Origin: JBOGCH01 sp051656645
Lineage (GTDB): Bacteria > Bacteroidota > Bacteroidia > Bacteroidales > Marinifilaceae
Direction of reading: 5' to 3'
DNA: 64,000 bases
NCBI GenBank assembly: GCA_051656645.1
Contig: JBOGCH010000015.1
Location: 72,348-136,347 of the forward strand
The notes under the pieces were generated by a model that saw only the letters and a list, made by a program, of their open reading frames with translations, was not told the origin of the DNA and searched no databases. A program made the translations under genes and the position numbers. How positions within the stretch are numbered: position 1 is the first letter of the stretch; every line of letters starts with the position of its first letter. Shown one piece after another: positions 19,526 to 27,989 of the stretch.

Positions 19526-20944
19526 TTAAAAGCGGAAATCGCGTTCCCCGTTTTCAATATCGATGAGTCGTTTCTGTGCAATTTCTTTGACTTTATTATT
19601 TGGAATGAATTGTAGTTGTTGCATTATCATTTTTATGCCTTTACTACGCACAGCGTCCGAGGCGTAATCCTGTAAATACTCCTGTAATGTGATTAGGGCA
19701 TTTGGCGCGCAGCAGTTGGCAATTTGTCCACTTTTTAGCAGTTGCATAAAGCGGTCGCCTGTACGGCCTTCTCTGTAGCAGGCAGTGCAGAAACTTGGTA
19801 TGTAGCCAAGGTCTAAAAGCCATTCAACAATTTCATCCAGAGTGCGTTTATCGCTAACGTCGAATTGTGCTGAGTTTTCATCGCGCAATTCGGGTTCTCC
19901 GTATCCTCCAACAGTGGTACGAGAGCCTCCACTGAGTTGTGTAACACCTACTTCTAGTACCTTTTCGCGCGATGCTTGAGACTCGCGTGTGGAAACAATC
20001 ATGCCGGTATAGGGAACTGCAATACGCAGAACGGCTACTATTTTGCGGAACATATCGTCGCTAATTGTGTTTTTATAATCGGCAGTATCCACATCGTCCG
20101 CCGGACAAATGCGAGGGACACTGATTGTGTGCGGACCTACTCCGAATTTTGCTTCCAAATGTTCCGCATGCATAAGCATTCCAATAAAGTCATAGCGATA
20201 GGTGTTTAAACCAAACAGTACGCCTATGCCTACATCGTCAATTCCTGCCTCCATGGCGCGGTCCATAGCTTCCGTGTGGTAAGCATAGTTGTGTTTTGGC
20301 CCGGTGGGATGGAGTTGTTGGTATAGCTCCTTGTTGTATGTTTCTTGGAACAGAATGTAGGTACCAATACCAGCATCTTTTAGTTTACGGTAGTTCTCAA
20401 CGCTGGTAGCGGCAATGTTGACATTGACCCTTCTAATGGCGCCGTTTTTATGTTTGATACTGTATATGGTTTTAATACTCTCTAGGATGTATTCGATAGG
20501 GTTATTTATAGGGTCCTCACCTGCTTCGAGAGCAAGGCGTTTATGCCCCATATCTTGTAGCGCTACCACCTCATTGTATATTTCTTGCTGGGTGAGCTTG
20601 CGTCTTGCAATGGTTTTATTTTTGAAATGGTACGGACAGTAAACGCACCCATTTACACAGTAGTTGGACAGATATAGCGGTGCGAACATAACAATCCGGT
20701 TGCCATAAAATTGCTGCTTTATCTGTTTGGCAAGTGCAAATATTTGCTCCCGTATTTTAGGATCAGTACACTCCAATAGTACGGCTGCTTCCCTATGTGT
20801 TAAGCCTATACGCGTGGCAGCCTTTTCCAGAATTTGATTAATCAGCTCAATATTGTCCTTGTTTTTTACCGCATAATCCATAGTGTCAAGAATTTCTTGA
20901 TTGTCTATAAATTCATTTGCGTTAGCGGATAGTATATTGTACAT
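19526..20944 (-). CDS. hydG: [FeFe]-hydrogenase H-cluster maturase HydG (radical SAM)
   Basis: A 472-residue radical SAM tyrosine lyase that cleaves tyrosine to make the CO and cyanide ligands of the [FeFe]-hydrogenase active site. The SAM cluster motif is CX3CX2C at Cys96, Cys100 and Cys103. A second motif, CX2CX22C, near the C terminus (FCTACYREGRTG ... NCC) binds the auxiliary cluster and distinguishes HydG from the thiamine enzyme ThiH. Neither hydE, hydF nor a hydrogenase is next to it, so they must be encoded elsewhere if the system works. A -7 promoter box lies 29 nt upstream. Confidence 0.93.
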   Translation of the reverse strand: MYNILSANANEFIDNQEILDTMDYAVKNKDNIELINQILEKAATRIGLTHREAAVLLECTDPKIREQIFALAKQIKQQFYGNRIVMFAPLYLSNYCVNGCVYCPYHFKNKTIARRKLTQQEIYNEVVALQDMGHKRLALEAGEDPINNPIEYILESIKTIYSIKHKNGAIRRVNVNIAATSVENYRKLKDAGIGTYILFQETYNKELYQQLHPTGPKHNYAYHTEAMDRAMEAGIDDVGIGVLFGLNTYRYDFIGMLMHAEHLEAKFGVGPHTISVPRICPADDVDTADYKNTISDDMFRKIVAVLRIAVPYTGMIVSTRESQASREKVLEVGVTQLSGGSRTTVGGYGEPELRDENSAQFDVSDKRTLDEIVEWLLDLGYIPSFCTACYREGRTGDRFMQLLKSGQIANCCAPNALITLQEYLQDYASDAVRSKGIKMIMQQLQFIPNNKVKEIAQKRLIDIENGERDFRF

Positions 20945-20972
20945 GGTTCTGTCCTAATTATTATGTGATATA

Positions 20973-20980
20973 CAAACTTA
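20973..20980 (-). promoter_or_regulatory. -7 box for hydG
   Basis: On the minus strand this reads TAAGTTTG, a full match to TAnnTTTG, 28 nt before the hydG start. No clear -33 element was found. Confidence 0.45.
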
Positions 20981-21770
20981 CAAACATTTTTGTTTACTTA
21001 TAACAGATATGGGTTTTATTTGGTGCAGTGCCATGCTGTGCAGTAATAACGGAGGTTTGCAATTCTTGATGAGGATTAATTATTCAAGTTACTCAAATTT
21101 ATATTTTATGTGCGGAAGTAAGTGTCTGTAATTCAATATATATCTTGAAGCCCACAATGGGCTCATGTCTACAGTATGGAGCACGCTTGCCCATATCCCC
21201 AAGCTACTCCCTCTCTGTTTGCCCTCTGGTTGCTCTCTGGTTGCGCCCTATCAACTAGGCATTAAGTTCGTATCAAGTTCGCATTAACTTCGAGTCTATA
21301 AACTCGAATATAACACGAACTTAATGCGAAGTTGATGCGAACTTGACAGGGTGTAATCAGAGAGGGAACAGAGGGCAAACAGAGGGAGATGCAAGGGAGG
21401 CTTGCAGGGTGAGTTAACTATACGCAAGTATTGAGCGCTATAAGTTATGGGTGCGGAACAAGGTAGTGGATGGGCTGTGATTTAATAGAGAGGAGGCAAA
21501 GATGGTGTATTCCTTTAGCTAATAGTTGTTGAAAACCGGGTGTATGATTAATATTTAGGTGTTTGTGTATAGAGTGGTTTTAGGGAGAAAATATATTAAG
21601 GGAAGGATAATATCTTTTTATATGGTTTTTAGGCAATTAGGTGATGGGGTTATTGCTTTAAAATTGTTTTTTTGTTAGAAAATGGCTAACTTGCACACTC
21701 GGAGTGTCTTGATGTTTGGTATGTCTTGATACAGAGAAGATTAAATAAATTATATTAATACAAAATAAGT
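20981..21770. other. Gene-free stretch between hydG and aspS
   Basis: No plausible coding frame is seen. The stretch holds the hydG promoter side, the large palindromic element described separately (21181-21410), and about 360 nt of AT-rich leader before aspS. That leader has only short inverted repeats, such as GTTAG/CTAAC around 21669-21685 and ACACTC/GAGTGT near 21695-21707. A clear aspS promoter could not be fixed. Confidence 0.6.
21181..21406. repeat. Large nested palindrome (element 1)
   Basis: Two imperfect complementary arms, about 21208-21295 and 21301-21388, would form a hairpin of more than 80 bp with almost no loop (CTATAA region at 21295-21301). Inside each arm a module of the form AAGTTCGCATTAACTTCG is repeated with small changes and alternating orientation. 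The outer part consists of CCCTCTG/CAGAGGG tracts. Many mismatches between arms are transitions that keep G-U pairing, which suggests selection on RNA structure. A small hairpin, TGCAAG-GGAGG-CTTGCA (21390-21406), follows immediately. It is more GC-rich than its surroundings and does not resemble an insertion sequence with a gene. Confidence 0.8.
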
Positions 21771-23516
21771 ATGTACAGAACACACACATGCGGAGCATTA
21801 CGCATGGATAATCTAAATGAGAAAGTAACACTGTGTGGTTGGGTTCAGAAAGTGCGCAACCTTGGTGCCATGACTTTTATTGATATCCGCGACAGATATG
21901 GAATTACTCAGTTGGTTGTTGATGAGCATGCCGGCGAGGCAATTAAGAATGTATCGTCACAGTTGGGACGTGAGTATGTAATCCAGGCTACCGGAAAAGT
22001 GGTGGAACGTGCGAGCAAAAACGCAAAGATTCCTACAGGAGATATAGAGATTATTTTGGACGAATTGGTTATTTTAAATCAATCTGAAACACCTCCATTT
22101 ACAATTGAAGATAATACAGATGGTGGAGATGAAATCAGAATGAAGTATCGTTACCTTGATCTTCGTCGTGCAGCTGTACGTAAAAACTTGGAACTTCGTC
22201 ACCGTACTGCCCATTTGGTACGTAATTACTTGGATGGAGAGAGTTTCATGGAGGTTGAAACTCCGGTGTTAATAAAAAGTACTCCTGAGGGAGCACGTGA
22301 CTTTGTTGTACCATCTAGAATGAACCAAGGTCAGTTTTACGCGCTACCCCAAAGTCCGCAAACATTTAAGCAATTATTGATGGTGTCCGGTTTTGACCGT
22401 TATTACCAAATTGTAAAATGTTTCCGTGATGAGGATTTACGTGCGGACCGTCAGCCTGAGTTTACACAAATTGACTGCGAAATGTCGTTTGTGGATCGTG
22501 AGGATGTGTTGAACATCTTTGAAGGTTTGACCAAACATTTGTTCCGTGAGTTGAAGGATGTTGAGGTAGGCGATTTTCCACGCATGACATGGCATGATGC
22601 TATGGAACGTTACGGATGTGACAAACCGGATATCCGTTTTGGAATGGAGTTTGTGGACTTAACGGCTATTGCTAAAGGAAAAGAGTTCGCTTTGTTTAAC
22701 GATGCTCAGTATATTGGAGCTATTTGTGCACCGGGTTGTGCCGAGTACACTCGTAAACAATTGGATGGACTGACTGATTTTGTTAAGAGTCAGCAAATTG
22801 GAGCTAAAGGTTTAATATATATCAAGTGTGAAAAGGATGGTGGCTTTAAATCGAGCATCGATAAGTTCTATACTGCCGATGATTTAAAAGTGTGGGCAGA
22901 TGCTTGTGGCGCACAACCCGGCGACTTGATTTTAATTCTTCCTGGAGAGAAAAGAAAAACACAAGGACAATTATGTGAATTACGTTTGGAAATGGGCGAA
23001 CGCTTAGGTTTCCGCGATAAGAATGTATATCGTCCGTTGTGGGTTGTGGATTTCCCTCTATTGGAGTGGGATGAGGATAGCAAGCGTTTCTACGCAATGC
23101 ACCACCCATTTACTGCGCCAATCCCTGAGGATGTGGCAATGATGGAAACTCATCCAGGTGATGTACGCGCCAATGCGTATGACCTTGTTATTAACGGTGT
23201 TGAAATTGGTGGAGGTTCAATCCGAATTTTTGATAAAGAATTACAATCGCGTATGTTTGATTGTCTTGGCTTTACCAAGGAAGAGGCGGAACATCAGTTT
23301 GGATTCCTACTTAATGCGTTTAAATACGGAGCGCCACCTCACGGAGGTATTGCGTTTGGTTTTGACCGCTTAATCTCTATGTTTGCCGGATTGGATTCAA
23401 TCCGTGATACCATTGCCTTCCCTAAAAACAATTCAGGCCGTGACGTGATGATTGATTCACCATCGACAATCGCTCCTGAGCAGTTCAAAGAGCTTGGCAT
23501 TGAACTAGTAAAATGA
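21771..23516 (+). CDS. aspS: Aspartyl-tRNA synthetase
   Basis: Class II synthetase that charges tRNA-Asp, 581 residues, the normal length for the bacterial type. The N-terminal OB-fold binds the anticodon (TLCGWVQKVRNLG). The catalytic core includes motif 2 (FRDEDLRADRQPEFTQID) and motif 3 (GIAFGFDRL, near the C terminus). A GAD insertion domain lies between motifs 2 and 3, as expected for bacterial AspRS. It begins MYRTHTCG, as in many orthologs, which supports this start. holB follows after 4 nt, so this gene leads an operon of housekeeping functions. Confidence 0.97.
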   Translation: MYRTHTCGALRMDNLNEKVTLCGWVQKVRNLGAMTFIDIRDRYGITQLVVDEHAGEAIKNVSSQLGREYVIQATGKVVERASKNAKIPTGDIEIILDELVILNQSETPPFTIEDNTDGGDEIRMKYRYLDLRRAAVRKNLELRHRTAHLVRNYLDGESFMEVETPVLIKSTPEGARDFVVPSRMNQGQFYALPQSPQTFKQLLMVSGFDRYYQIVKCFRDEDLRADRQPEFTQIDCEMSFVDREDVLNIFEGLTKHLFRELKDVEVGDFPRMTWHDAMERYGCDKPDIRFGMEFVDLTAIAKGKEFALFNDAQYIGAICAPGCAEYTRKQLDGLTDFVKSQQIGAKGLIYIKCEKDGGFKSSIDKFYTADDLKVWADACGAQPGDLILILPGEKRKTQGQLCELRLEMGERLGFRDKNVYRPLWVVDFPLLEWDEDSKRFYAMHHPFTAPIPEDVAMMETHPGDVRANAYDLVINGVEIGGGSIRIFDKELQSRMFDCLGFTKEEAEHQFGFLLNAFKYGAPPHGGIAFGFDRLISMFAGLDSIRDTIAFPKNNSGRDVMIDSPSTIAPEQFKELGIELVK

Positions 23517-23520
23517 TTCT

Positions 23521-24636
23521 ATGCAATTTAAAGATGTTATAGGACATAATGATATAAAAGAGCAACTGCTTGCGTCCGTTAAGAACGGACGCATCAGCCA
23601 TGCTCAACTATTATCGGGCAGAACGGGATATGGTACGCTTCCGTTGGCATTAGCTTATGCCCAATACATTTTTTGTACCGATAAAGGTGAGCAGGACTCT
23701 TGTGGAAAGTGTCCGGCGTGCCATAAAATGCAGAAACTTATTCATCCGGATCTTCACTTTGTATATCCGGTACCCGGCGCCGATAATGTGTCTGACGATT
23801 ACAGCGCAGCATGGCGTGGGTTATTAAACCGAACTCCGTACATTACACTTGATGATTGGTTGCCATTGGTTTCGGATGCAGGAAATGCGGTGGGCTCAAT
23901 TACAGTAAAGGAGAGTGAGCGGATAATAGCAAAACTTAGCCTTAAATCCTTTGAGGCCGATTATAAAATAATGCTTATTTGGTTGCCGGAGTTAATGAAT
24001 GCGGCAACGGCCAATAAGTTGTTGAAAATTATTGAAGAGCCTTATGAGAAGACTCTTTTTATAATGTTGTCAGAGCAGCCTGAGATGCTGCTACCTACTA
24101 TTTCATCGCGTGTGCAGCGTATACCTGTACCTCCATTAACGCGAGATGATATCAAAACCGAACTAATAAATACACGCGGAATTGACCGTGAGCGTGCCGA
24201 GCAGTTTGCAAAGATAGCAAAAGGGGATTGGCGCGTAGCTTTGGAACAATTACGTGAGAACGAAGATTATATATACAATCAAGAACAATTTGTTGCTTTA
24301 ATGCGTTTGTGTTGGGAGCGTAAAATGCCTACAGTCAATAAGTGGGTGGATGAGATAAGCAAACGAGGAAGAGAAAAACATAAAAACTTCTTATCGCATG
24401 CATTGCGCATGCTACGCGAGAGCTTTATGCGCAACTTTGGAAATGCGGAGTTGGTGTATATGACTCAACGGGAGGAAGGATTTGCGGAGCGATTTGCTCC
24501 CTATGTTCACGAAGGAAATATAATACCATTGTGTGAGGAATTTGAACGCGCTTATGCGGATATTCAAGCCAATGGAAACCCAAAATATATATTCACCGAT
24601 CTTTGTATCAAGGTGATGCAAAATATCCGTCCATAG
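23521..24636 (+). CDS. holB: DNA polymerase III delta' subunit
   Basis: Clamp-loader subunit of the replicative polymerase, 371 residues. The AAA+ fold begins with FKDVIGHNDIKEQL and the degenerate P-loop SGRTGYGT, as expected for a subunit that does not hydrolyse ATP. A zinc-binding cluster (CGKCPACHKM, about residues 61-70) and the ISSRVQRI sensor-like segment follow. The C-terminal helical domain oligomerises with gamma/tau. It starts 4 nt after the aspS stop and is followed by ricT, a gene pair that recurs in many bacteria. Confidence 0.93.
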   Translation: MQFKDVIGHNDIKEQLLASVKNGRISHAQLLSGRTGYGTLPLALAYAQYIFCTDKGEQDSCGKCPACHKMQKLIHPDLHFVYPVPGADNVSDDYSAAWRGLLNRTPYITLDDWLPLVSDAGNAVGSITVKESERIIAKLSLKSFEADYKIMLIWLPELMNAATANKLLKIIEEPYEKTLFIMLSEQPEMLLPTISSRVQRIPVPPLTRDDIKTELINTRGIDRERAEQFAKIAKGDWRVALEQLRENEDYIYNQEQFVALMRLCWERKMPTVNKWVDEISKRGREKHKNFLSHALRMLRESFMRNFGNAELVYMTQREEGFAERFAPYVHEGNIIPLCEEFERAYADIQANGNPKYIFTDLCIKVMQNIRP

Positions 24637-24673
24637 GACGGGTTAATACTAATTAATCAATATATAGAGAAAA

Positions 24674-26125
24674 ATGGATAATAATATCGAAAATATAACC
24701 GATGCGGATGAGCAGAGTGCAAAGCACACGCCCATAATTGACCATCGGATTCTTGCCGGGAAGTTAGTTGTTTATAACTGGTTGAAGGATGTTCCTTCGG
24801 TAACATCGACACCCGAAGTGGTTGAAGTACGTTTTAAGAATACGCGTAAAGCGTTTTTCTCCAATCCTTCAAAACTTAATATAAAAGAGGGAGATATTGT
24901 AGCGGTAGAGGCAGCTTTGGGACATGATATAGGTATTGTGTCACTTACCGGAGAGTTGGTGAAGGAACAGATACGTTTAAAACGTGTGGACTTGGAACGT
25001 AATCCGTTAAAGAAAGTTTACAGGAGAGCTAAGCCGAATGATATTGAGAAGTGGCAGCAGGCTATTTCGTTGGAGCATGATACTATGATTAGATCTCGCC
25101 AAATTGCATCGGATTTAAAACTGAACATGAAGATTGGCGATGTTGAGTATCAAGGCGATAAAACGAAAGCTATATTCTATTATATTGCAGAGGAACGTGT
25201 GGATTTTCGCCAGCTTATTAAGGTGTTGGCAGAGAGTTTCCGTATCCGTATTGAGATGAAGCAGATTGGTGCTCGCCAAGAGGCAGGGCGCATAGGAGGT
25301 ATTGGTCCTTGTGGGCGTAAGTTGTGTTGTTCGACATTTATAAGCAATTTTGTTTCGGTATCAACATCGGCGGCGCGCTATCAGGATATTTCTCTTAATC
25401 CGCAGAAACTAGCAGGGCAATGTGGTAAGCTGAAGTGTTGTTTAAATTATGAGCTTGACGCTTATATTGACGCACAACGCGATTTCCCTTCTACAAATAT
25501 AGAGCTGAATACGGGCGACGGATTGTTGTATTACCAAAAGTCCGATATCTTTAAACGCGTAATGGTTTATTGCTATGACAGAGAAGGTAAAGGTATGTTT
25601 ATATCTCTACCTGTAGACAGAGTGAAGGAGATAATTGCTTTAAACAGACGAGGAATAATACCTCCAAAAGCAATGGAAGCAACGGAAGAGGAAATTCAAA
25701 TTAAGTATACTGACGGTGTTGGTGAAGAGAGCTTAAACCGATTTGACGATAAGAAATCAAAACGTAAGCGTACACAACGTAACGGCCGCCGACGCGATGA
25801 TGCACCAGAGAATGGCGCACCTCGTACAGAACGTAGAGATAGAGGTGAGCGTGGAGAAAGAAACGATAGAGGTGAAAGAGTTGAGAGAACTGACCGTCCG
25901 GACCGTCCGGAACGTGCGGATCGTCCAGAGCGCCCGGAACGTAGTAAGAGTGTGATAAAACGTCGTGATCAGGCTGAAAAAACAGGTGATAATGCACCTG
26001 CAAGCGTAGAGGGTGGCGAAAGTAGCCCAACAGTTGACAAAACGCAGCAAGGGCGTAGACGTAATAACTTCCGCCGCAACAACCGAAACAAAGGAAATCA
26101 TAAAGATATTAAAAGCGAAGAGTAA
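24674..26125 (+). CDS. ricT: PSP1-domain protein (RicT/YaaT family) with long charged tail
   Basis: A 483-residue protein. The first about 300 residues are the PSP1/RicT core with its cysteine-rich signatures GPCGRKLCC (about 212-220) and GQCGKLKCCLNYE (about 248-260). In Bacillus this family works with RicA and RicF as a [4Fe-4S] complex that affects RNA processing by RNase Y. Here a low-complexity tail (about 360-483) adds many Arg-Gly-Glu and Asp-Arg-Pro-Glu repeats and a terminal basic Asn/Arg block, a composition common in RNA-binding proteins. The tail is the unusual part. The stop overlaps the next start as TAATG, so it is translationally coupled to the first rhomboid gene. Confidence 0.88.
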   Translation: MDNNIENITDADEQSAKHTPIIDHRILAGKLVVYNWLKDVPSVTSTPEVVEVRFKNTRKAFFSNPSKLNIKEGDIVAVEAALGHDIGIVSLTGELVKEQIRLKRVDLERNPLKKVYRRAKPNDIEKWQQAISLEHDTMIRSRQIASDLKLNMKIGDVEYQGDKTKAIFYYIAEERVDFRQLIKVLAESFRIRIEMKQIGARQEAGRIGGIGPCGRKLCCSTFISNFVSVSTSAARYQDISLNPQKLAGQCGKLKCCLNYELDAYIDAQRDFPSTNIELNTGDGLLYYQKSDIFKRVMVYCYDREGKGMFISLPVDRVKEIIALNRRGIIPPKAMEATEEEIQIKYTDGVGEESLNRFDDKKSKRKRTQRNGRRRDDAPENGAPRTERRDRGERGERNDRGERVERTDRPDRPERADRPERPERSKSVIKRRDQAEKTGDNAPASVEGGESSPTVDKTQQGRRRNNFRRNNRNKGNHKDIKSEE

Positions 26126-26943
26126 TGAATAATTACAGACCAATGCCGACAATGACGCCGGCCGTGAAGTGGATAATACTAATTAATGCCGTAATGTTCC
26201 TTATAACAAAAGGAGCAGGACGACAAACAGGCGAAATGCTAGTTGATATGCTTGGCTTGCATTTACCACAATCGCCAATGTGGGGTGTATGGCAATACAT
26301 AACCTACATGTTTATGCATGGCAATTTGGGACATGTGTTCTTTAATATGTTTGCTGTGTTTATGTTTGGACGCGTATTGGAGAATGTTTGGGGTACTCGC
26401 CGTTTCTTGATTTTTTATTTTGTTACGGCAATAGGAGCTGCGTTGCTGAATTCACTAATAGGATGGATTGAGTTACGTAATGTGGTTGAGAGCTTTTATG
26501 CTTTTGAGAATACACCTACGCCTGACTTACTAGCGGAGTTTATACGTAAGCATTTACCTAATGCCTCTAATCAGGTACATACGTTGTTGGACCAATGGAT
26601 AAATAATCCGGACTCTCCACAACTAATTATGCAAGGAAAAGCGTTGTATTTGCAAATTGTTCAGATGCTTATAAATGTCCCAATGATTGGAGCCTCGGGT
26701 GCAGTGTTTGGGATTTTGCTAGCGTTTGGAATGTTATTCCCAAATACGGAGTTGTATATGATGTTTATTCCAATCCCAATTAAAGCTAAATATTTTGTGT
26801 TTGGATACGGATTTATAGAGCTGGTAATGGGATTGAAAAATAATCCGGGTGACAATATTGCCCATTTTGCCCATTTGGGTGGAATGCTATTTGGTTATTT
26901 ATTATTACTGTATTGGAAGAAGAGAACAAAACGCTTTTATTGA
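26125..26943 (+). CDS. Rhomboid family intramembrane serine protease (first copy)
   Basis: A 272-residue membrane protease that cleaves substrates within the bilayer. About six hydrophobic helices are visible. The catalytic serine is in GASGAVFG (about residues 190-197) and the catalytic histidine in HFAHLGGMLFGY near the C terminus. MHGNLGHVFFNM in the first third is the conserved loop 1 region. A hydrophilic insertion (about 115-175) separates the second and third helices. The ATG overlaps the ricT stop by one base. Substrate unknown. Confidence 0.92.
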   Translation: MNNYRPMPTMTPAVKWIILINAVMFLITKGAGRQTGEMLVDMLGLHLPQSPMWGVWQYITYMFMHGNLGHVFFNMFAVFMFGRVLENVWGTRRFLIFYFVTAIGAALLNSLIGWIELRNVVESFYAFENTPTPDLLAEFIRKHLPNASNQVHTLLDQWINNPDSPQLIMQGKALYLQIVQMLINVPMIGASGAVFGILLAFGMLFPNTELYMMFIPIPIKAKYFVFGYGFIELVMGLKNNPGDNIAHFAHLGGMLFGYLLLLYWKKRTKRFY

Positions 26944-26970
26944 CGTAAAGAGTGATAAGAGCTTATAGGG

Positions 26971-27009
26971 ACGGCACAGAATGGGTAAGCTTATTTTGTG
27001 CCGTTTTTA
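26971..27009 (+). terminator. Intrinsic terminator between the two rhomboid genes
   Basis: 12-bp stem (26971-26982 with 26993-27004, one G-U pair), 10-nt loop, then a run of T (27005-27009). It is a textbook rho-independent terminator or attenuator inside the cluster. It contains the upstream in-frame ATG of the next gene, which argues against that ATG as a start. Confidence 0.85.
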
Positions 27010-27028
27010 TATTATAAATAGTAATAAC

Positions 27029-27034
27029 AGGAGG
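27029..27034 (+). promoter_or_regulatory. Strong Shine-Dalgarno site for second rhomboid
   Basis: AGGAGG, 6 nt before ATG 27041. Such a perfect anti-16S match is uncommon in Bacteroidota, where most starts lack one. It decides the start of this gene. Confidence 0.75.
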
Positions 27035-27040
27035 AAAAAT

Positions 27041-27985
27041 ATGAGATACGATAGTTTTTCAGGTAACAATAATTATGGAGCACCCGGCTATAATGAAGGT
27101 GGAGGGGTATGGAATGGCATAAAGCAAAGCTTTAAGCATGGAACAGCGCTTACACGTCTCATTTATATTAACGTAGGCGTATTTCTTGTTATAAAATTAA
27201 TAAGTGCTTTTACCTCTTTGTTTGGCGTGGGACAAGGTTTTTACAATGTACTCCTGGCCAATATAGGTGTACCTGCCTATTTTTACAATATGCTTCATAA
27301 ACCGTGGACATTGTTTACCTATATGTTTACTCATTTTGAGTTTTTCCATATACTGTTTAATATGCTATGGTTGTATTGGTTTGGAAAGATGTTTATGAAT
27401 TTCTTTTCCGGGCGGAAGCTTGTTGGCGTTTATATTATGGGTGGATTGAGTGGTGCAGCATTGTACTTACTTACTTATAATTTATTGCCTCATTTCTCAC
27501 TGTTACGATATACCTCCTTTGCCGTTGGTGCATCTGCATCGATAATGGCTATTGTGTTTGCTGTTTGTTTTTATGTTCCTCAGCAGCGTATTTATTTATT
27601 CCTAATAGGACCTGTTAAGCTTATTTATTTGGCACTTTTTACTGCTGTTATTGATTTAATTAGTATGGGATCGGGTAATGCAGGTGGCCATATAGCTCAC
27701 CTTGGAGGTGCTTTGTTTGGTATTTGCTTTAGTATGGCTATCCGTAGGAATAGAGATATAACGTCTGGTGTTACGGGAATATTTCAATGGGTGGCAAATC
27801 TTTTTAAGCCGAGGCCTAAGATGCGTGTAAAGCATAGAAATATGAGTCAAAAAAAGAATGGAGGTAATCCCTATTCTGAAGATAGAATCAATGCAATATT
27901 GGATAAAATTTCAACTTCCGGATATGAAAGCCTGAGTAGGGAAGAGAAAGAGATATTGTTTAAATCGGGCGGGCAGAAACAGTAG
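27041..27985 (+). CDS. Rhomboid family intramembrane serine protease (second copy)
   Basis: A 314-residue rhomboid paralog. The frame extends upstream to an ATG at 26981, but that lies in the terminator hairpin. The AGGAGG site selects 27041. Hydrophobic helices follow an N-terminal soluble stretch of about 40 residues. The catalytic serine is in GASASIMAI and the histidine in GGHIAHLGGALFGI. HFEFFHILFNMLWLYWFG is the loop 1 region. A basic cytoplasmic tail (about 235-314, rich in Lys/Arg) ends with a short region, SREEKEILFKSG, like the tail of other Bacteroidota rhomboids. The neighbouring genes encode another rhomboid and a flippase-like protein. Substrate unknown. Confidence 0.9.
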   Translation: MRYDSFSGNNNYGAPGYNEGGGVWNGIKQSFKHGTALTRLIYINVGVFLVIKLISAFTSLFGVGQGFYNVLLANIGVPAYFYNMLHKPWTLFTYMFTHFEFFHILFNMLWLYWFGKMFMNFFSGRKLVGVYIMGGLSGAALYLLTYNLLPHFSLLRYTSFAVGASASIMAIVFAVCFYVPQQRIYLFLIGPVKLIYLALFTAVIDLISMGSGNAGGHIAHLGGALFGICFSMAIRRNRDITSGVTGIFQWVANLFKPRPKMRVKHRNMSQKKNGGNPYSEDRINAILDKISTSGYESLSREEKEILFKSGGQKQ

Positions 27986-27989
27986 TGAT

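Noticed and set aside
19526..20944. Possible ThiH (thiamine synthesis) instead of HydG
   Set aside because: The C-terminal CX2CX22C auxiliary-cluster motif is present and the N-terminal motif spacing fits HydG. No thiamine genes are nearby.
21181..21410. CRISPR array
   Set aside because: The repeats are inverted, irregular in spacing and without unique spacers. No cas genes are in the window.
25701..26152. Long antisense frames opposite the ricT tail
   Set aside because: They arise from the repeated Arg/Asp/Glu codons of ricT and have no start signals or family features.
26981..27040. Upstream ATG for the second rhomboid
   Set aside because: It lies inside the terminator hairpin, and a perfect Shine-Dalgarno precedes ATG 27041.
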